A stretch of DNA of 56,271 nt from Rhizomonospora bruguierae (GTDB lineage Bacteria; Actinomycetota; Actinomycetes; Mycobacteriales; Micromonosporaceae). The notes beneath the pieces are model-generated. The model made no database searches, was not told the DNA's origin, and saw nothing but the letters and a program-made list of their open reading frames with translations. This document shows positions 1 through 9,101 of this stretch, piece by piece. The position numbers and the translations under genes were made by a program. Location of the stretch: contig NZ_BBQH01000022.1 of the NCBI RefSeq assembly GCF_018397995.1, positions 1 to 56,271 on the forward strand, read 5' to 3'. The number at the start of each line of letters is the position of its first letter. The stretch's first letter is position 1.

Positions 1-153
1 CCCGAGGAGGCGGCGATCCTGCGCCGGTTGCGCCGGGCGCTCCAGCCGCTCGGGCCCGCGGCGGCGATGGAGCAGTTGCTGGCGCAGTTGAAGGAGACCC
101 GCACCAATGTGGAGTTTCTGATGCACGTCGCGCGGACCACGGCGGCGCGTTAG
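1..153 (+). CDS. rho: Transcription termination factor Rho-like, C-terminal end (5' truncated by window)
   Basis: The window opens inside a reading frame that runs to a TAG at 151-153. The 50 visible residues end in a segment reading QLKETRTNVEFLMHVARTT. This resembles the last helix of bacterial Rho, which typically has a (K/R)xTxxNxEFL signature close to the C-terminus. Rho is the hexameric RNA-dependent ATPase that terminates untranslated transcripts. The ATPase core lies outside the window, so the assignment rests on this tail alone. The following gene is a molybdoenzyme rather than prfA or rpmE, the usual neighbours of the main actinobacterial rho, so this may be a Rho paralogue. Confidence 0.65.
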   Translation, partial: PEEAAILRRLRRALQPLGPAAAMEQLLAQLKETRTNVEFLMHVARTTAAR

Positions 154-251
154 CCGACCGTGGCGGAGCCCCGAGCACCATGTCACCCGCTGGCTCGGTT
201 CAGCCCGTCCGCGCACGTTTCCGGTCCGGTGCGCGTGGTACGAAACGGGGC

Positions 252-854
252 ATGGGAATCGTCTCGCCCGGGTTCCGCGGCCGGCGCCGCCCGGCGGGTG
301 CCACCGAACTGCCACCCGGGCAGTACCTGACCGAGGACTTTCCGGTGCTGTCCGCCGGTCCGACCCCGCGCGTGCCGCTGGACCGCTGGGAACTCCTGGT
401 CACCACCGAGACGGACCAGCAGTACCGGTGGACATGGTCGGAGCTGATGTCGCTGCCCACCGAGAGTCCCGTGGTGGACCTGCACTGCGTCACCAAGTGG
501 TCCAAGCTGGCCACCGCGTGGGAGGGCGTGTCGCTGGACGCCCTGCTCGGCGGCGTCGAGACGGCGGCGGAGTACGCGCTGGTCTCCTCCTACGGCGGGT
601 ACACGACGAATCTGCCCCTGGCGGACCTGCTGGACGGGCGGGCGTGGATCGCGTTCCGGTACGACGGGCGGGATCTCGTGCCCGAGCACGGCGGGCCGGC
701 GCGGTTACTGGTCCCGCACCTGTACCTGTGGAAGTCCGCGAAGTGGGTGCGGGGCATCCGGTTGCTGGTCCGGGACCGGCCCGGCTTCTGGGAGACGGCC
801 GGCTACCACGACTACGGTGACCCGTGGCGCGAGCAGCGGTACCAGGGCGACTGA
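252..854 (+). CDS. Sulfite-oxidase-like molybdopterin-dependent oxidoreductase
   Basis: About 200 aa from ATG 252, which has a GGGG ribosome-binding stretch just upstream; the frame is open back to 180 but the extra residues look non-coding. The protein matches the molybdopterin-binding domain of the sulfite oxidase/YedY family. It has the conserved block LHCVTKWSKLATAWEGV, whose Cys79 would ligate the molybdenum, and the later HGGPARLLVPHLYLWKSAKWVRGI block. No signal peptide or Tat motif is seen, and no heme or dimerisation domain, so it is the short cytosolic form. The next gene starts inside it and encodes a flavin reductase, its probable electron partner. The physiological substrate is unknown. 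Confidence 0.85.
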   Translation: MGIVSPGFRGRRRPAGATELPPGQYLTEDFPVLSAGPTPRVPLDRWELLVTTETDQQYRWTWSELMSLPTESPVVDLHCVTKWSKLATAWEGVSLDALLGGVETAAEYALVSSYGGYTTNLPLADLLDGRAWIAFRYDGRDLVPEHGGPARLLVPHLYLWKSAKWVRGIRLLVRDRPGFWETAGYHDYGDPWREQRYQGD

Positions 855-1588
855 GTGGCCGGCTGGCCTGGCGGGTCGGCCGGCTGGTGGCGGCGCGGGA
901 CGAGACGCCCAGCGCGCGCACCCTGGTGCTCGACGTGCCGGACTGGCCGGGCCACCAGGCCGGGCAGCACGTCGACGTGCGGCTGACGGCGGAGGACGGG
1001 TACACCGCGCAGCGCAGCTACTCGATCGCCAACGCGGCGGACGGCGGCCGCCTCGAGTTGACCGTGCAGCGGGTACCGGAGGGCGAGGTCTCGGAGTACC
1101 TCACGGGGGTCTACCGCGTCGGCGACCCGGTGGAGATCCGCGGCCCGGTGGGCGGCTGGTTCGTCTGGCGGCCGGCGGAGCCCGACCCGGTGCTGCTGGT
1201 CGGCGGCGGCTCCGGGATCGTGCCGCTGATGGCGATGATCCGGGCCCGCAAGGCGGGCGGCAGCCGGGTGCCGTTCCGGCTGATCTACTCGGTCCGTTCG
1301 CCGGAGGACGGGTACTACGCCGACGAGTTGCGCACCCGGGCCCGGGACGACTCGGGGCTGGACGTCGCGTACGTGTACACCCGGCGGGCGCCGCGGAACT
1401 GGCCCGAGCCGCCGCGCCGGGTCGGGGTGGCGGCCCTGAACACCGCCGGCTGGCCGCCCGAGCTCGCGCCACTGTGCTACGTCTGCGGGCCGACCGGGTT
1501 CGTGGAGACGGTGGCGGACACCCTCGTCGCGCTCGGCCACGACCCGGCCCGGGTGCGCACCGAGCGGTTCGGACCGACCGGAGGTTGA
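824..1588 (+). CDS. FAD/NAD(P)-binding oxidoreductase (ferredoxin-NADP reductase superfamily)
   Basis: 254 aa from GTG 824, overlapping the molybdoenzyme by 31 nt, so the two are probably translationally coupled. The N-terminal beta-barrel carries the FAD-binding RSYS motif (residues 64-67). The C-terminal half carries the pyridine-nucleotide motif LLVGGGSGIVPLM (about 124-136) and ends with the typical CYVCGPTGFVETV block. There is no plant-type 2Fe-2S domain, so electrons would pass directly from flavin to a partner. Gene order suggests that it feeds the preceding molybdenum enzyme. A CTG at 851 could be an alternative start but is less likely. Confidence 0.85.
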   Translation: MARAAVPGRLSGRLAWRVGRLVAARDETPSARTLVLDVPDWPGHQAGQHVDVRLTAEDGYTAQRSYSIANAADGGRLELTVQRVPEGEVSEYLTGVYRVGDPVEIRGPVGGWFVWRPAEPDPVLLVGGGSGIVPLMAMIRARKAGGSRVPFRLIYSVRSPEDGYYADELRTRARDDSGLDVAYVYTRRAPRNWPEPPRRVGVAALNTAGWPPELAPLCYVCGPTGFVETVADTLVALGHDPARVRTERFGPTGG

Positions 1589-1604
1589 GGTGACCGGAGG
1601 CAGG

Positions 1605-1883
1605 ATGACCGGTGAGCGGATCGACGACTACCTGGACGGCAACGACCTGGCCGGCCCGCTCGCCGAACTGTTCGCGGTGGACGTGACGGTGGCGACCGGG
1701 CGGTGCGCGTCCTGCGGGCTGGCCGGCCCGGTGGCGATGCTGCGGGTGTACCCGCACGCGCCCGGGCTGGTGGCGCGCTGCCCGGGCTGCGAAGAGGTGA
1801 TGCTGCGTCTGGTCCGGACGCCCGACCGGGCGTACCTGGACCTGCGCGGAATGCTCACCCTGGCGATCCCACTGCCCGCCTGA
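1605..1883 (+). CDS. DUF6510 family zinc-ribbon-like small protein
   Basis: 92 aa from ATG 1605, preceded by GGAGG at 1596-1600; an in-frame GTG at 1590 lacks this site. Two CxxC pairs (Cys34/Cys37 and Cys59/Cys62) sit in a short zinc-ribbon-like fold, followed by the conserved tail VRTPDRAYLDLRGMLTLAIP, which I recognise as DUF6510. It lies 16 nt after the reductase in the same apparent operon. The CxxC pairs suggest a structural metal or a redox-active site. No function is established for the family; a link to the molybdoenzyme/reductase pair is inference from gene order. Confidence 0.75.
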   Translation: MTGERIDDYLDGNDLAGPLAELFAVDVTVATGRCASCGLAGPVAMLRVYPHAPGLVARCPGCEEVMLRLVRTPDRAYLDLRGMLTLAIPLPA

Positions 1884-2035
1884 GCGGAGACGGCGCGATC
1901 CCACTGCCAGCCGCCCGGCGGCCCGCCGCGGTCCCCGCCGAGAAGATCGGACAACTGCGCGAAAAACGGTTGAATCGAGTGGGCGGTCGCGGGAGAAATC
2001 GTGGGAGGGTTTAGACGGATACCGGGGTGGGCAAG

Positions 2036-2041
2036 TAGCGT
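2036..2041 (+). promoter_or_regulatory. Candidate -10 hexamer for a leaderless secA2 transcript
   Basis: TAGCGT lies 8 nt before GTG 2050. This TANNNT-to-start spacing is typical of leaderless actinobacterial mRNAs, and no Shine-Dalgarno sequence is seen. No clear -35 element is visible. Confidence 0.35.
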
Positions 2042-2049
2042 TGCTCGCC

Positions 2050-4347
2050 GTGGGCGTCTCGCAACGGGTGAAGAACAGGTTCCGCCGCTTCCTCCAGCGG
2101 CCGGGCACGACCGTCGATCTGGCACCGCTGAGGAAGCTGCTGCCACAGATCGAGGACCGCGGATCGGATCTGGCCGACCTGACCGACGAGGAACTGGTCG
2201 AGGTCGCGGGCGGCGCGAAGGACTTCGTCGAGATCTGCGCCGTCGGGCGGGAGGCCGCCAGCCGCGCGCTGGGCGAGCGCCCGTTCGACGTGCAGCTGCT
2301 CGGTGCGATGTCGCTGCTGGCCGGCAAGGTGGCCGAGATGGCCACCGGCGAGGGCAAGACCCTCACCGCCGCCGTCGCCGCCTACGGCCACGTGCAGCAG
2401 GGCAACGGGCCCGTGCACGTGCTCACCATCAACGACTACCTGGCCCGCCGCGACGCCCAGTGGATGGAGCCGCTCTACACCCGCCTCGGGCTCACCGTGG
2501 GCTGGGTCAACGAGTCCTCCACGCCCGAGGAGCGCCGCGCCGCCTACGCCTGCGACGTCACCTACGCCTCGGTCAGCGAGGCCGGCTTCGACTACCTGCG
2601 GGACCAGCTCGTCACCGACATCGAGGACCGGGTCCAGCCGGCGCTGAGCACCGCGATCGTCGACGAGGCCGACTCGATCCTGATCGACGAGGCGCGGGTG
2701 CCGATGGTGCTGGCCGGCGCCGTCCCCGGCGACCAGGACCCGGTGCACGCCGCCGCCACGCTGGTCAAGGGCCTGCGGCCGAAGCGGGATTACCAGGTCG
2801 CGGAGGACGGGCGCAGCGTCCAGCTCACCGCCCGCGGGCTCGCCACGGTCGAGCACCGGCTGGGCGGAGTCAACCTGTACGCGGACGAGAACACCGAGCA
2901 GCTGTCCGCGGTGAACGTGGCGCTGCACGCGCACGCGCTGCTGCACCGGGACGTGGACTACATCGTCCGCAACGGCGCCGTCGAACTGGTCGACGAGATG
3001 CGCGGCCGGGTCGCCCAGCGCCGCCGCTGGCCGGACGGGCTCCAGGCGGCCGTCGAGGCCAAGGAGGGTCTGGACGCCACCGCCGAGGGCGAGGTGCTGA
3101 ACACCATCACCGTCCAGGCGTTCATCGGCCGGTACCGGACGGTCTGCGGGATGACCGCGACCGCGGTGCACGTCGGCGACCAGCTGCGCGAGTTCTTCAA
3201 GCTCGAGGTGGCGGTGATCCCGCCGAACACGCCCAACGTCCGGGCGGACGAGCCGGACCGGATCTACGTGAGCCGGGCCGAAAAGGAAGAGGCGATGATC
3301 GCCGAGATCGCCAAGCACCACGCCGCCGGCCGGCCGGTGCTGATCGGCACGCTCGACGTGAAGGAGTCCGAGTCGCTGGCGCTGGGCCTGGAGGCGGCCG
3401 GCGTCCCGTGCGTGGTGCTCAACGCGAAGAACGACGAGGAGGAGGCGGCGATCATCGCCGAGGCCGGCAACCACGGCGCGGTGACGGTCTCCACCCAGAT
3501 GGCCGGCCGGGGCGTGGACATCCGCCTCGGCGGCAGCGATCAGGCCGACCGGGAGCGCGTCGCGGAGCTGGGCGGCCTGCTCGTCGTCGGCGCCGGCCGG
3601 CACGACAGCCGCCGGGTGGACGACCAGTTGCGCGGCCGCGCCGGCCGCCAGGGCGACCCGGGCGGCTCGGTCTTCTTCGTGGCCCTGGAGGATAACCTCG
3701 TCGCCCGGCACGCCGCCGACGCGGTGCCGGCCTCGCCGAAGATGCGGCTGGAGGACGGCCTGGTCGAGGACGAGCAGGTGGACTGGGCGGTGGAGCACGC
3801 GCAGCGGGTCGCGGAGGGCGTCAACCACGAGATCCACCGCAACACGTGGCGGTACAGCGTGGTCATCGAGCAGCAGCGGGTGGCCCTGGCCGAGCGCCGG
3901 GAGCGGCTGCTCACCACCGACGTCGCCGGTGACCTGCTGCGCGCCACCTACCCGGACGAGATGAACGAGATCGACGAGGAGACGGTCAACCAGGCCGGCC
4001 GCTCGATCGCGCTCTACCACCTGGACCGGCTCTGGGCCGAGCACCTGGCCGAGATGTCCGAGGTGCGCGAGGGCGTGCACCTGCGCGCGCTAGGCCGGCT
4101 GGACCCGCTCGACGAGTTCCACCGGGCCGCCGTGCCGGCCTTCCGCAAGCTCGTCCCCGAGATCGAGGCGCGTACCCTGGCGACCGTCGAGGAGATCGAG
4201 GAGCTGGAGGACTGGACGCCGGAGGAGGCCAAGCTGATCCGGCCCAGTGCCACCTGGACGTACCTGGTCCACGACAACCCGTTCGGCTCCGAACTGGACC
4301 GGCTGATCGCGGCCGTCGGCAAGCGGCTGACGACCGAGGGCCGCTGA
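2050..4347 (+). CDS. secA2: Accessory Sec translocase ATPase SecA2
   Basis: 765 aa from GTG 2050; the frame also allows TTG 2041. It is a SecA motor ATPase that drives proteins through SecYEG. The Walker A motif MATGEGKTLT is near residue 100 and Walker B DEAD is at 205-208. The helicase-like second domain carries STQMAGRGVDIRLGG and QLRGRAGRQGDPG. It is shorter than housekeeping SecA (usually about 840-950 aa) and lacks the C-terminal zinc-binding SecB-interacting tail. This matches actinobacterial SecA2, which exports a small set of proteins. No SecY2 or accessory Asp genes are adjacent, so it should use the general SecYEG channel. A 17-bp tandem repeat spans the stop codon. Confidence 0.9.
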   Translation: MGVSQRVKNRFRRFLQRPGTTVDLAPLRKLLPQIEDRGSDLADLTDEELVEVAGGAKDFVEICAVGREAASRALGERPFDVQLLGAMSLLAGKVAEMATGEGKTLTAAVAAYGHVQQGNGPVHVLTINDYLARRDAQWMEPLYTRLGLTVGWVNESSTPEERRAAYACDVTYASVSEAGFDYLRDQLVTDIEDRVQPALSTAIVDEADSILIDEARVPMVLAGAVPGDQDPVHAAATLVKGLRPKRDYQVAEDGRSVQLTARGLATVEHRLGGVNLYADENTEQLSAVNVALHAHALLHRDVDYIVRNGAVELVDEMRGRVAQRRRWPDGLQAAVEAKEGLDATAEGEVLNTITVQAFIGRYRTVCGMTATAVHVGDQLREFFKLEVAVIPPNTPNVRADEPDRIYVSRAEKEEAMIAEIAKHHAAGRPVLIGTLDVKESESLALGLEAAGVPCVVLNAKNDEEEAAIIAEAGNHGAVTVSTQMAGRGVDIRLGGSDQADRERVAELGGLLVVGAGRHDSRRVDDQLRGRAGRQGDPGGSVFFVALEDNLVARHAADAVPASPKMRLEDGLVEDEQVDWAVEHAQRVAEGVNHEIHRNTWRYSVVIEQQRVALAERRERLLTTDVAGDLLRATYPDEMNEIDEETVNQAGRSIALYHLDRLWAEHLAEMSEVREGVHLRALGRLDPLDEFHRAAVPAFRKLVPEIEARTLATVEEIEELEDWTPEEAKLIRPSATWTYLVHDNPFGSELDRLIAAVGKRLTTEGR

Positions 4348-4366
4348 CGACCGAGGGCCGCTGACG
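4326..4366 (+). repeat. 17-bp direct tandem duplication across the secA2 stop codon
   Basis: GCTGACGACCGAGGGCC occurs perfectly twice (4326-4342 and 4343-4359), and GCTGACG then starts a third copy. The first unit encodes the last SecA2 residues (TTEGR) and the TGA stop falls at the start of the second. The duplication therefore leaves the protein unchanged, as expected of slipped-strand expansion. Confidence 0.85.
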
Positions 4367-4393
4367 GGGCGGGCCGCACTGGAGGTGACCACC

Positions 4394-5362
<969 letters not shown>

Positions 5363-5375
5363 CCCGCGCGGCGTG

Positions 5376-6050
5376 TCAGGCCAACTCCCACACCGTGGTG
5401 TGCTTGACGGTCACGCTTTCCAGGGCGTGCGGGACCGGCACGTCGTACCGGGTGAGCGGCGTGAAGAACTTGCGGGGCAGGTAGGCGCGCTCCGGGTCGC
5501 CCACCAGCACCCGGGCGCCGTGGCGCGCGGCGCGGCGCAGGAAGGCGAGCATCCGGTCCGACATGGCCTTGCTGTAGAAGACGTCCCCGGCGAGCACCAC
5601 GTCCACGCCGCCTGATTCGCCGGCCAGGATGTCGCCGAGTTCGGCGTCCACGGCGACGCCGTTCGCGGCGGCGTTGAGTTCGATGGCGGCCACGGCGGTC
5701 GAGTCCACCTCGACGGCCCGCACCCGCGCGGCGCCGGCCTTCAGCGCCGCGATGCCGACCACCCCGGAGCCGGCGGCCAGGTCGAGCACGGTCCGCCCGC
5801 GCACCGCCTCCGGGTGCTCCAGCAGGTACCGGGCCAGGGCCTGCCCACCCGCCCAGGCGAACGCCCAGAACGGCGGGGGCCGGTCGCTGGAGTACTCGCT
5901 CTCGGTCAGTTCCCACAGCCCGATCGGCTCGTCCGCCTGGTGCAGCAGCACCCCGGGGACGAACGGCGCGGGCGCGAGGTCGGTGTGCGCGCGGATGAAC
6001 GCCGCGCCGCCGAGGTCGGCTTCGGGCGACGGCACTGGAAGGTCGGACAC
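5376..6050 (-). CDS. Class I SAM-dependent methyltransferase (Nnt1/ETFB-lysine methyltransferase-like)
   Basis: 224 aa from a GTG start. The SAM motif VLDLAAGSGVVGIAAL is at about residues 88-103, followed by the acidic strand AVEVDSTAV. The block PPPFWAFAWAGGQALARYLLEHP just before motif I is characteristic of the METTL20/ETFB-lysine N-methyltransferase and Nnt1 group (methyltransferase-16-like). A protein-lysine substrate such as electron transfer flavoprotein is therefore plausible but not shown here. It is the last gene of a minus-strand run with the upstream sigma factor gene (16 nt apart). Confidence 0.8.
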   Translation of the reverse strand: MSDLPVPSPEADLGGAAFIRAHTDLAPAPFVPGVLLHQADEPIGLWELTESEYSSDRPPPFWAFAWAGGQALARYLLEHPEAVRGRTVLDLAAGSGVVGIAALKAGAARVRAVEVDSTAVAAIELNAAANGVAVDAELGDILAGESGGVDVVLAGDVFYSKAMSDRMLAFLRRAARHGARVLVGDPERAYLPRKFFTPLTRYDVPVPHALESVTVKHTTVWELA

Positions 6051-6066
6051 CCGACCAGTGTGCCGG

Positions 6067-6711
6067 TCAGCCGGTGGACGCGTTCCGCAGGGCGCGCAGC
6101 GCGTACGCCAACCGGGTCTGCGCGGTGACCACGGGCAGGTCCAGCGCCTCGGCCGCCTCGGCCACGCTCCGGCCCCGGAAGTACGTCTCCACCAGGATTT
6201 CCCGGTGCGGGCGGCTGAGGATCTCCAGCGCGCCGGCGACGCCCATCCGGGCCAGTACCCGCTCCACGGTCTCCCGCTCGGGCCAGCTTCCGTCGGCGGC
6301 GAACCGGCGGGCGATGGCGATCAGCCACGGGCGCCGGCGTGGGCCGGGTGGCGGCGCGTGGTCCACCGCGTGGGCCAGGGTCTCGGCCACGATCAGTTCG
6401 GCCCGCTCCTGGTCGCCCTCGGTCAGCCGGAGCGCGAACGCCATCAGCGGTACCGCGTCCGCGTCGGGCTCGACCCGGTGCCGGCCCTGACCGGTGGTGC
6501 CGCCGCCCGCGTGCCGACCCTGACCGGTGGTGCCGCCGCCCGCGCCGCGGGCCAGGAAGTCGGCCGGGGCAGCCGCGTCGGCGCGGCGCGCGAAGGTGCC
6601 GCCGGTGGACCGGGCGCTGCCCGCCCCCGGCAGGCTCATCGCGCCCGCCCCGGTGGGCGACGGCAGGTAGGAGACGCCCAGGCCGTCGAGCAGTCGGTCG
6701 TGTACGCCCAT
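6067..6711 (-). CDS. Divergent ECF-type RNA polymerase sigma factor with degraded region 2
   Basis: 214 aa. The C-terminal 50 residues are a clear sigma region 4 helix-turn-helix (LSRPHREILVETYFRGRSVA, then EALDLPVVTAQTRLAYALRAL), which would contact a -35 element. Region 2, which should bind core polymerase and melt the -10, is hard to recognise: only a short helical segment (about 88-125) precedes a PRRRPWLIAIARR block. The N-terminal 80 residues are Gly/Ala-rich, probably disordered, and carry a perfect 11-residue tandem repeat. No anti-sigma gene is adjacent. It could be a functional atypical sigma or a regulator that kept only the DNA-binding half. Confidence 0.65.
   Translation of the reverse strand: MGVHDRLLDGLGVSYLPSPTGAGAMSLPGAGSARSTGGTFARRADAAAPADFLARGAGGGTTGQGRHAGGGTTGQGRHRVEPDADAVPLMAFALRLTEGDQERAELIVAETLAHAVDHAPPPGPRRRPWLIAIARRFAADGSWPERETVERVLARMGVAGALEILSRPHREILVETYFRGRSVAEAAEALDLPVVTAQTRLAYALRALRNASTG
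6478..6543. repeat. 33-bp tandem duplication inside the sigma factor gene
   Basis: Two adjacent 33-bp units (6478-6510 and 6511-6543) differ at one base (G versus A at the sixth position). Because 33 is a multiple of three, the duplication is in frame and produces AGGGTTGQGRH twice (residues 57-67 and 68-78) in the disordered N-terminal region. Confidence 0.9.
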
Positions 6712-6760
6712 CCCGTAACCCCTTACCGCGCTCGTGCCCGCATCGACCAGAAGCCGCGGG

Positions 6761-8380
6761 CTACCGGCTGGCCAGTACAGAAATCGGTTCGCTCATCCCG
6801 CCCTCGTTCGCGCCGCGGTCCAGGCCGGCGACGCAGTACGTGGTGGCGCCGGCCGTCGGGGCCGGATCCCGCCAGGAGGTGGCCCGGGTGGTGTCGACCA
6901 GCCGCGCCATCGCCCCCTCGACCCGGTACACCGCGTAGGAGGTGGCATCCGTCGCCGGTTGCCAGGTGAGCGTGGCGCCCCCGGCCACCCGGGGAGTCGC
7001 CGGTTCGTTTGTCGGCAGGTGCGCCATGACCGGCGGCAGCGCCGGCCCGGAGTAGTGCTTCGCCGCGTACCGGCTGACCGCGCCGAGCCGGTCGGCGCGC
7101 ACCTGCTTCGCGCTGAAGTGCACGCTTCCCGCCACCCCGTACCGGCGGTTCAGCGTCAACTGCCGCTCCAACTGCGCCGGGTCGCGCCATGCGCCCGCCT
7201 CGCCGATCCGGTAGTCCGCCTGGCCGATGTACAGCTGCACGCGGGTCCCCTTCACCAGCGCGGCCCACCAGGGCAGCATCTTCGCGTAGTCCGCCTTGGC
7301 GAAGCCGATCTGCCAGTACAGCTGCGGCACCACGTAGTCCAGCCACTGTTCGCGTACCCAGCGCCGGGTGTCGGCGTAGATCGCGTCGTAGCTCTGCAGC
7401 CCCGAACTGGCCGAGCCGGCCGGGTCGGTGCCGCGGTTGCGCCAGATACCGAACGGGCTGATGCCGAACTTCACCCACGGCTTCACCGCCTTGATCCGCT
7501 CGTTCATCTCGCGTACCAGGGTGTTGACGTTCTCCCGCCGCCACGCCGCCCGGCTGGTGAACCCCTTGCCGTACCGGGTGAACGCCGCCGCGTCCGGGAA
7601 GTCCTGCCCGGCGACGGGGTACGGGTAGAAGAAGTCGTCGAAGTGGACGCCGTCGATGTCGTACCGCTCGACGGCCTCCAGCATGGCGTCCTCGACGAAG
7701 CGGCGGGCGGCCGGGATGCCGGGGTTGTAGTAGGGCCGGCTCCCCGTGGTGCCTGCCTTCGGGTAGATCACCGCCCACTCCGGGTGCGCGCGCAGCGGGT
7801 GGTTGGGCGCGAGCTTGGCGAGGTCGCCGCCCGGACCGGCCGGCCCGGGCTGGCCGCCCCGGTACGGGTTGAACCAGGCGTGGAACTCCAGGTTCCGGGC
7901 GTGCGTTTCGGCGACCATCCACGCCATGGGGTCCCAGCCCGGGTCACGGCCGTCCCGGCTGCCGGTCAGCCACTCCGACCAGGGGGCCCGCTGCGACGGC
8001 CAGAGCGCGTCGCCGCTGGGCCGCACGTGCACGAACACCGCGTTGAGGTTGCGCTCGCGCGCCAGGTCCAGCCAGCCCCGGTATTCGGCCTTGACCTGCT
8101 CGACGGGCAGCCCGGGCCGGCTCGGCCAGTCGATGTTGTTGACCGTGGTGATCCACATCCCGCGCAGTTCGCGGGGCGCGGTGACCGGCCGCCCGGCGCA
8201 GGTGCCGGCCGCCTGCCCGGGCGCGGCGCCGAACGCCGCCTCGGTGCGGGCTCCCGAGGTCTCCCGCGCGGGGCCGTGTGCCCACAGCGCCCACACGCCG
8301 ACCACCGCCGCTAGCACGGCCGCCAGGATCACGGCGAGCGCGGCGGCGGCCGGGCGGCGGGAACGACTACGGGCGGGCAC
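6761..8380 (-). CDS. Membrane-anchored/secreted glycosyl-hydrolase-like protein (GHL10, YngK-type) with C-terminal FnIII-like domain
   Basis: 539 aa from GTG 8380. An N-terminal hydrophobic segment (about 12-33) should export or anchor it. The barrel begins with RELRGMWITTVNNIDWPS (about 68-85), the GHL10/DUF187 signature shared with Bacillus YngK. It contains VFVHVRPSGDALWPS, FHAWFNPYR and the acidic strand DIDGVHFDDFFYPYP, where catalytic acids of related glycosidases lie. The last 90 residues resemble a fibronectin-type-III domain. It probably acts on an extracellular or cell-wall polysaccharide; the exact substrate is unknown. A 49-nt gap separates it from the sigma factor gene, so co-transcription is possible. 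Confidence 0.82.
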   Translation of the reverse strand: MPARSRSRRPAAAALAVILAAVLAAVVGVWALWAHGPARETSGARTEAAFGAAPGQAAGTCAGRPVTAPRELRGMWITTVNNIDWPSRPGLPVEQVKAEYRGWLDLARERNLNAVFVHVRPSGDALWPSQRAPWSEWLTGSRDGRDPGWDPMAWMVAETHARNLEFHAWFNPYRGGQPGPAGPGGDLAKLAPNHPLRAHPEWAVIYPKAGTTGSRPYYNPGIPAARRFVEDAMLEAVERYDIDGVHFDDFFYPYPVAGQDFPDAAAFTRYGKGFTSRAAWRRENVNTLVREMNERIKAVKPWVKFGISPFGIWRNRGTDPAGSASSGLQSYDAIYADTRRWVREQWLDYVVPQLYWQIGFAKADYAKMLPWWAALVKGTRVQLYIGQADYRIGEAGAWRDPAQLERQLTLNRRYGVAGSVHFSAKQVRADRLGAVSRYAAKHYSGPALPPVMAHLPTNEPATPRVAGGATLTWQPATDATSYAVYRVEGAMARLVDTTRATSWRDPAPTAGATTYCVAGLDRGANEGGMSEPISVLASR

Positions 8381-9101
8381 CGCACCAGTTTGCCCACAGA
8401 ACCGTCCGGCGGGAACAAAAGCGGCACCGACTTAACGATCAGATAAGGTCGGCGGCCCTCCCGGTTGACCACCCATCACGATCAGTCACGGTAGGCGGCG
8501 CGGACCCGATCGGCAAGGTGTTTGCCGGGTGGCCGGCGCTGTCCATGTTCGTTTAGGTCAAGCTTTGGTTCGCCGGTCGCTGTCGCGGGACAACCTTGCG
8601 GACGTGATGCGCGACGACGGGTACGGCGTGTCCAACGCTCGCGCCTCACTTCTGTCCAAGATCCTCAAGGCAGAGCAGGACGTGACCACGATCGTCCGCA
8701 TGCCCATCCCTGCCAGTCCCGCTGAGCCTGAGTCGCTGTCATCAGAGGTAGTGGCATCACGTAAGCCGACACTCCGCCTCACGCTATACCGACACCCTGC
8801 CCCGCAGCACCATGATCAGGTCTCAAAGTACGGCTGCCGTACGACCAAGGGCTCCACGCCCACATCCAGATCCCTCCGTTATGGACGGACTTCCCACGTT
8901 GTGCCAGTAAGAGCACTCATACCCTATTGCGGTAACTTCATGTAGACAATCTTGCATGTCTTCGGCTAGGGTCCGCTAAGACTGTTCGGCTCGTCATGAA
9001 GCAGCTGCGGTCCCTCGTCTCGCACCACGGGCTGGAAGTCAGCAGCCGCCCTTGACGGTGGGGAATATACCGGCTCGGTCCGAATCTGAACGAGACGGTC
9101 C
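8381..9101. other. Gene-poor accessory spacer, lower GC than its flanks
   Basis: About 720 bp between the GHL10 gene and the first small secreted ORF. Codon use here is mixed and far less GC-rich than in the neighbours. The only stretch with protein-like character is a possible fragment at 8529-8945, described separately. I see no tRNA, transposase, attachment-site repeat or clear promoter. Confidence 0.5.
8529..8945 (+). pseudogene. Possible winged-helix fragment, unrecognised
   Basis: An open frame of 138 codons. Only the early part looks like real protein: about residues 15-50 contain SLSRDNLADVMRDDGYGVSN, then ARASLLSKILKAE. This layout resembles the small C-terminal winged-helix segment of DUF2637/Spd-type proteins carried by actinobacterial plasmids and integrative elements. 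The rest loses coding character. No Shine-Dalgarno site precedes the GTG. I read it as a remnant of a mobile-element gene, with low certainty; it could be chance. Confidence 0.25.

Noticed and set aside
2011-4080. 689-codon open frame opposite secA2
   Set aside because: SecA2 is certain from its motifs; the antisense translation is His/Val/Arg-rich and typical of mirrored codons.
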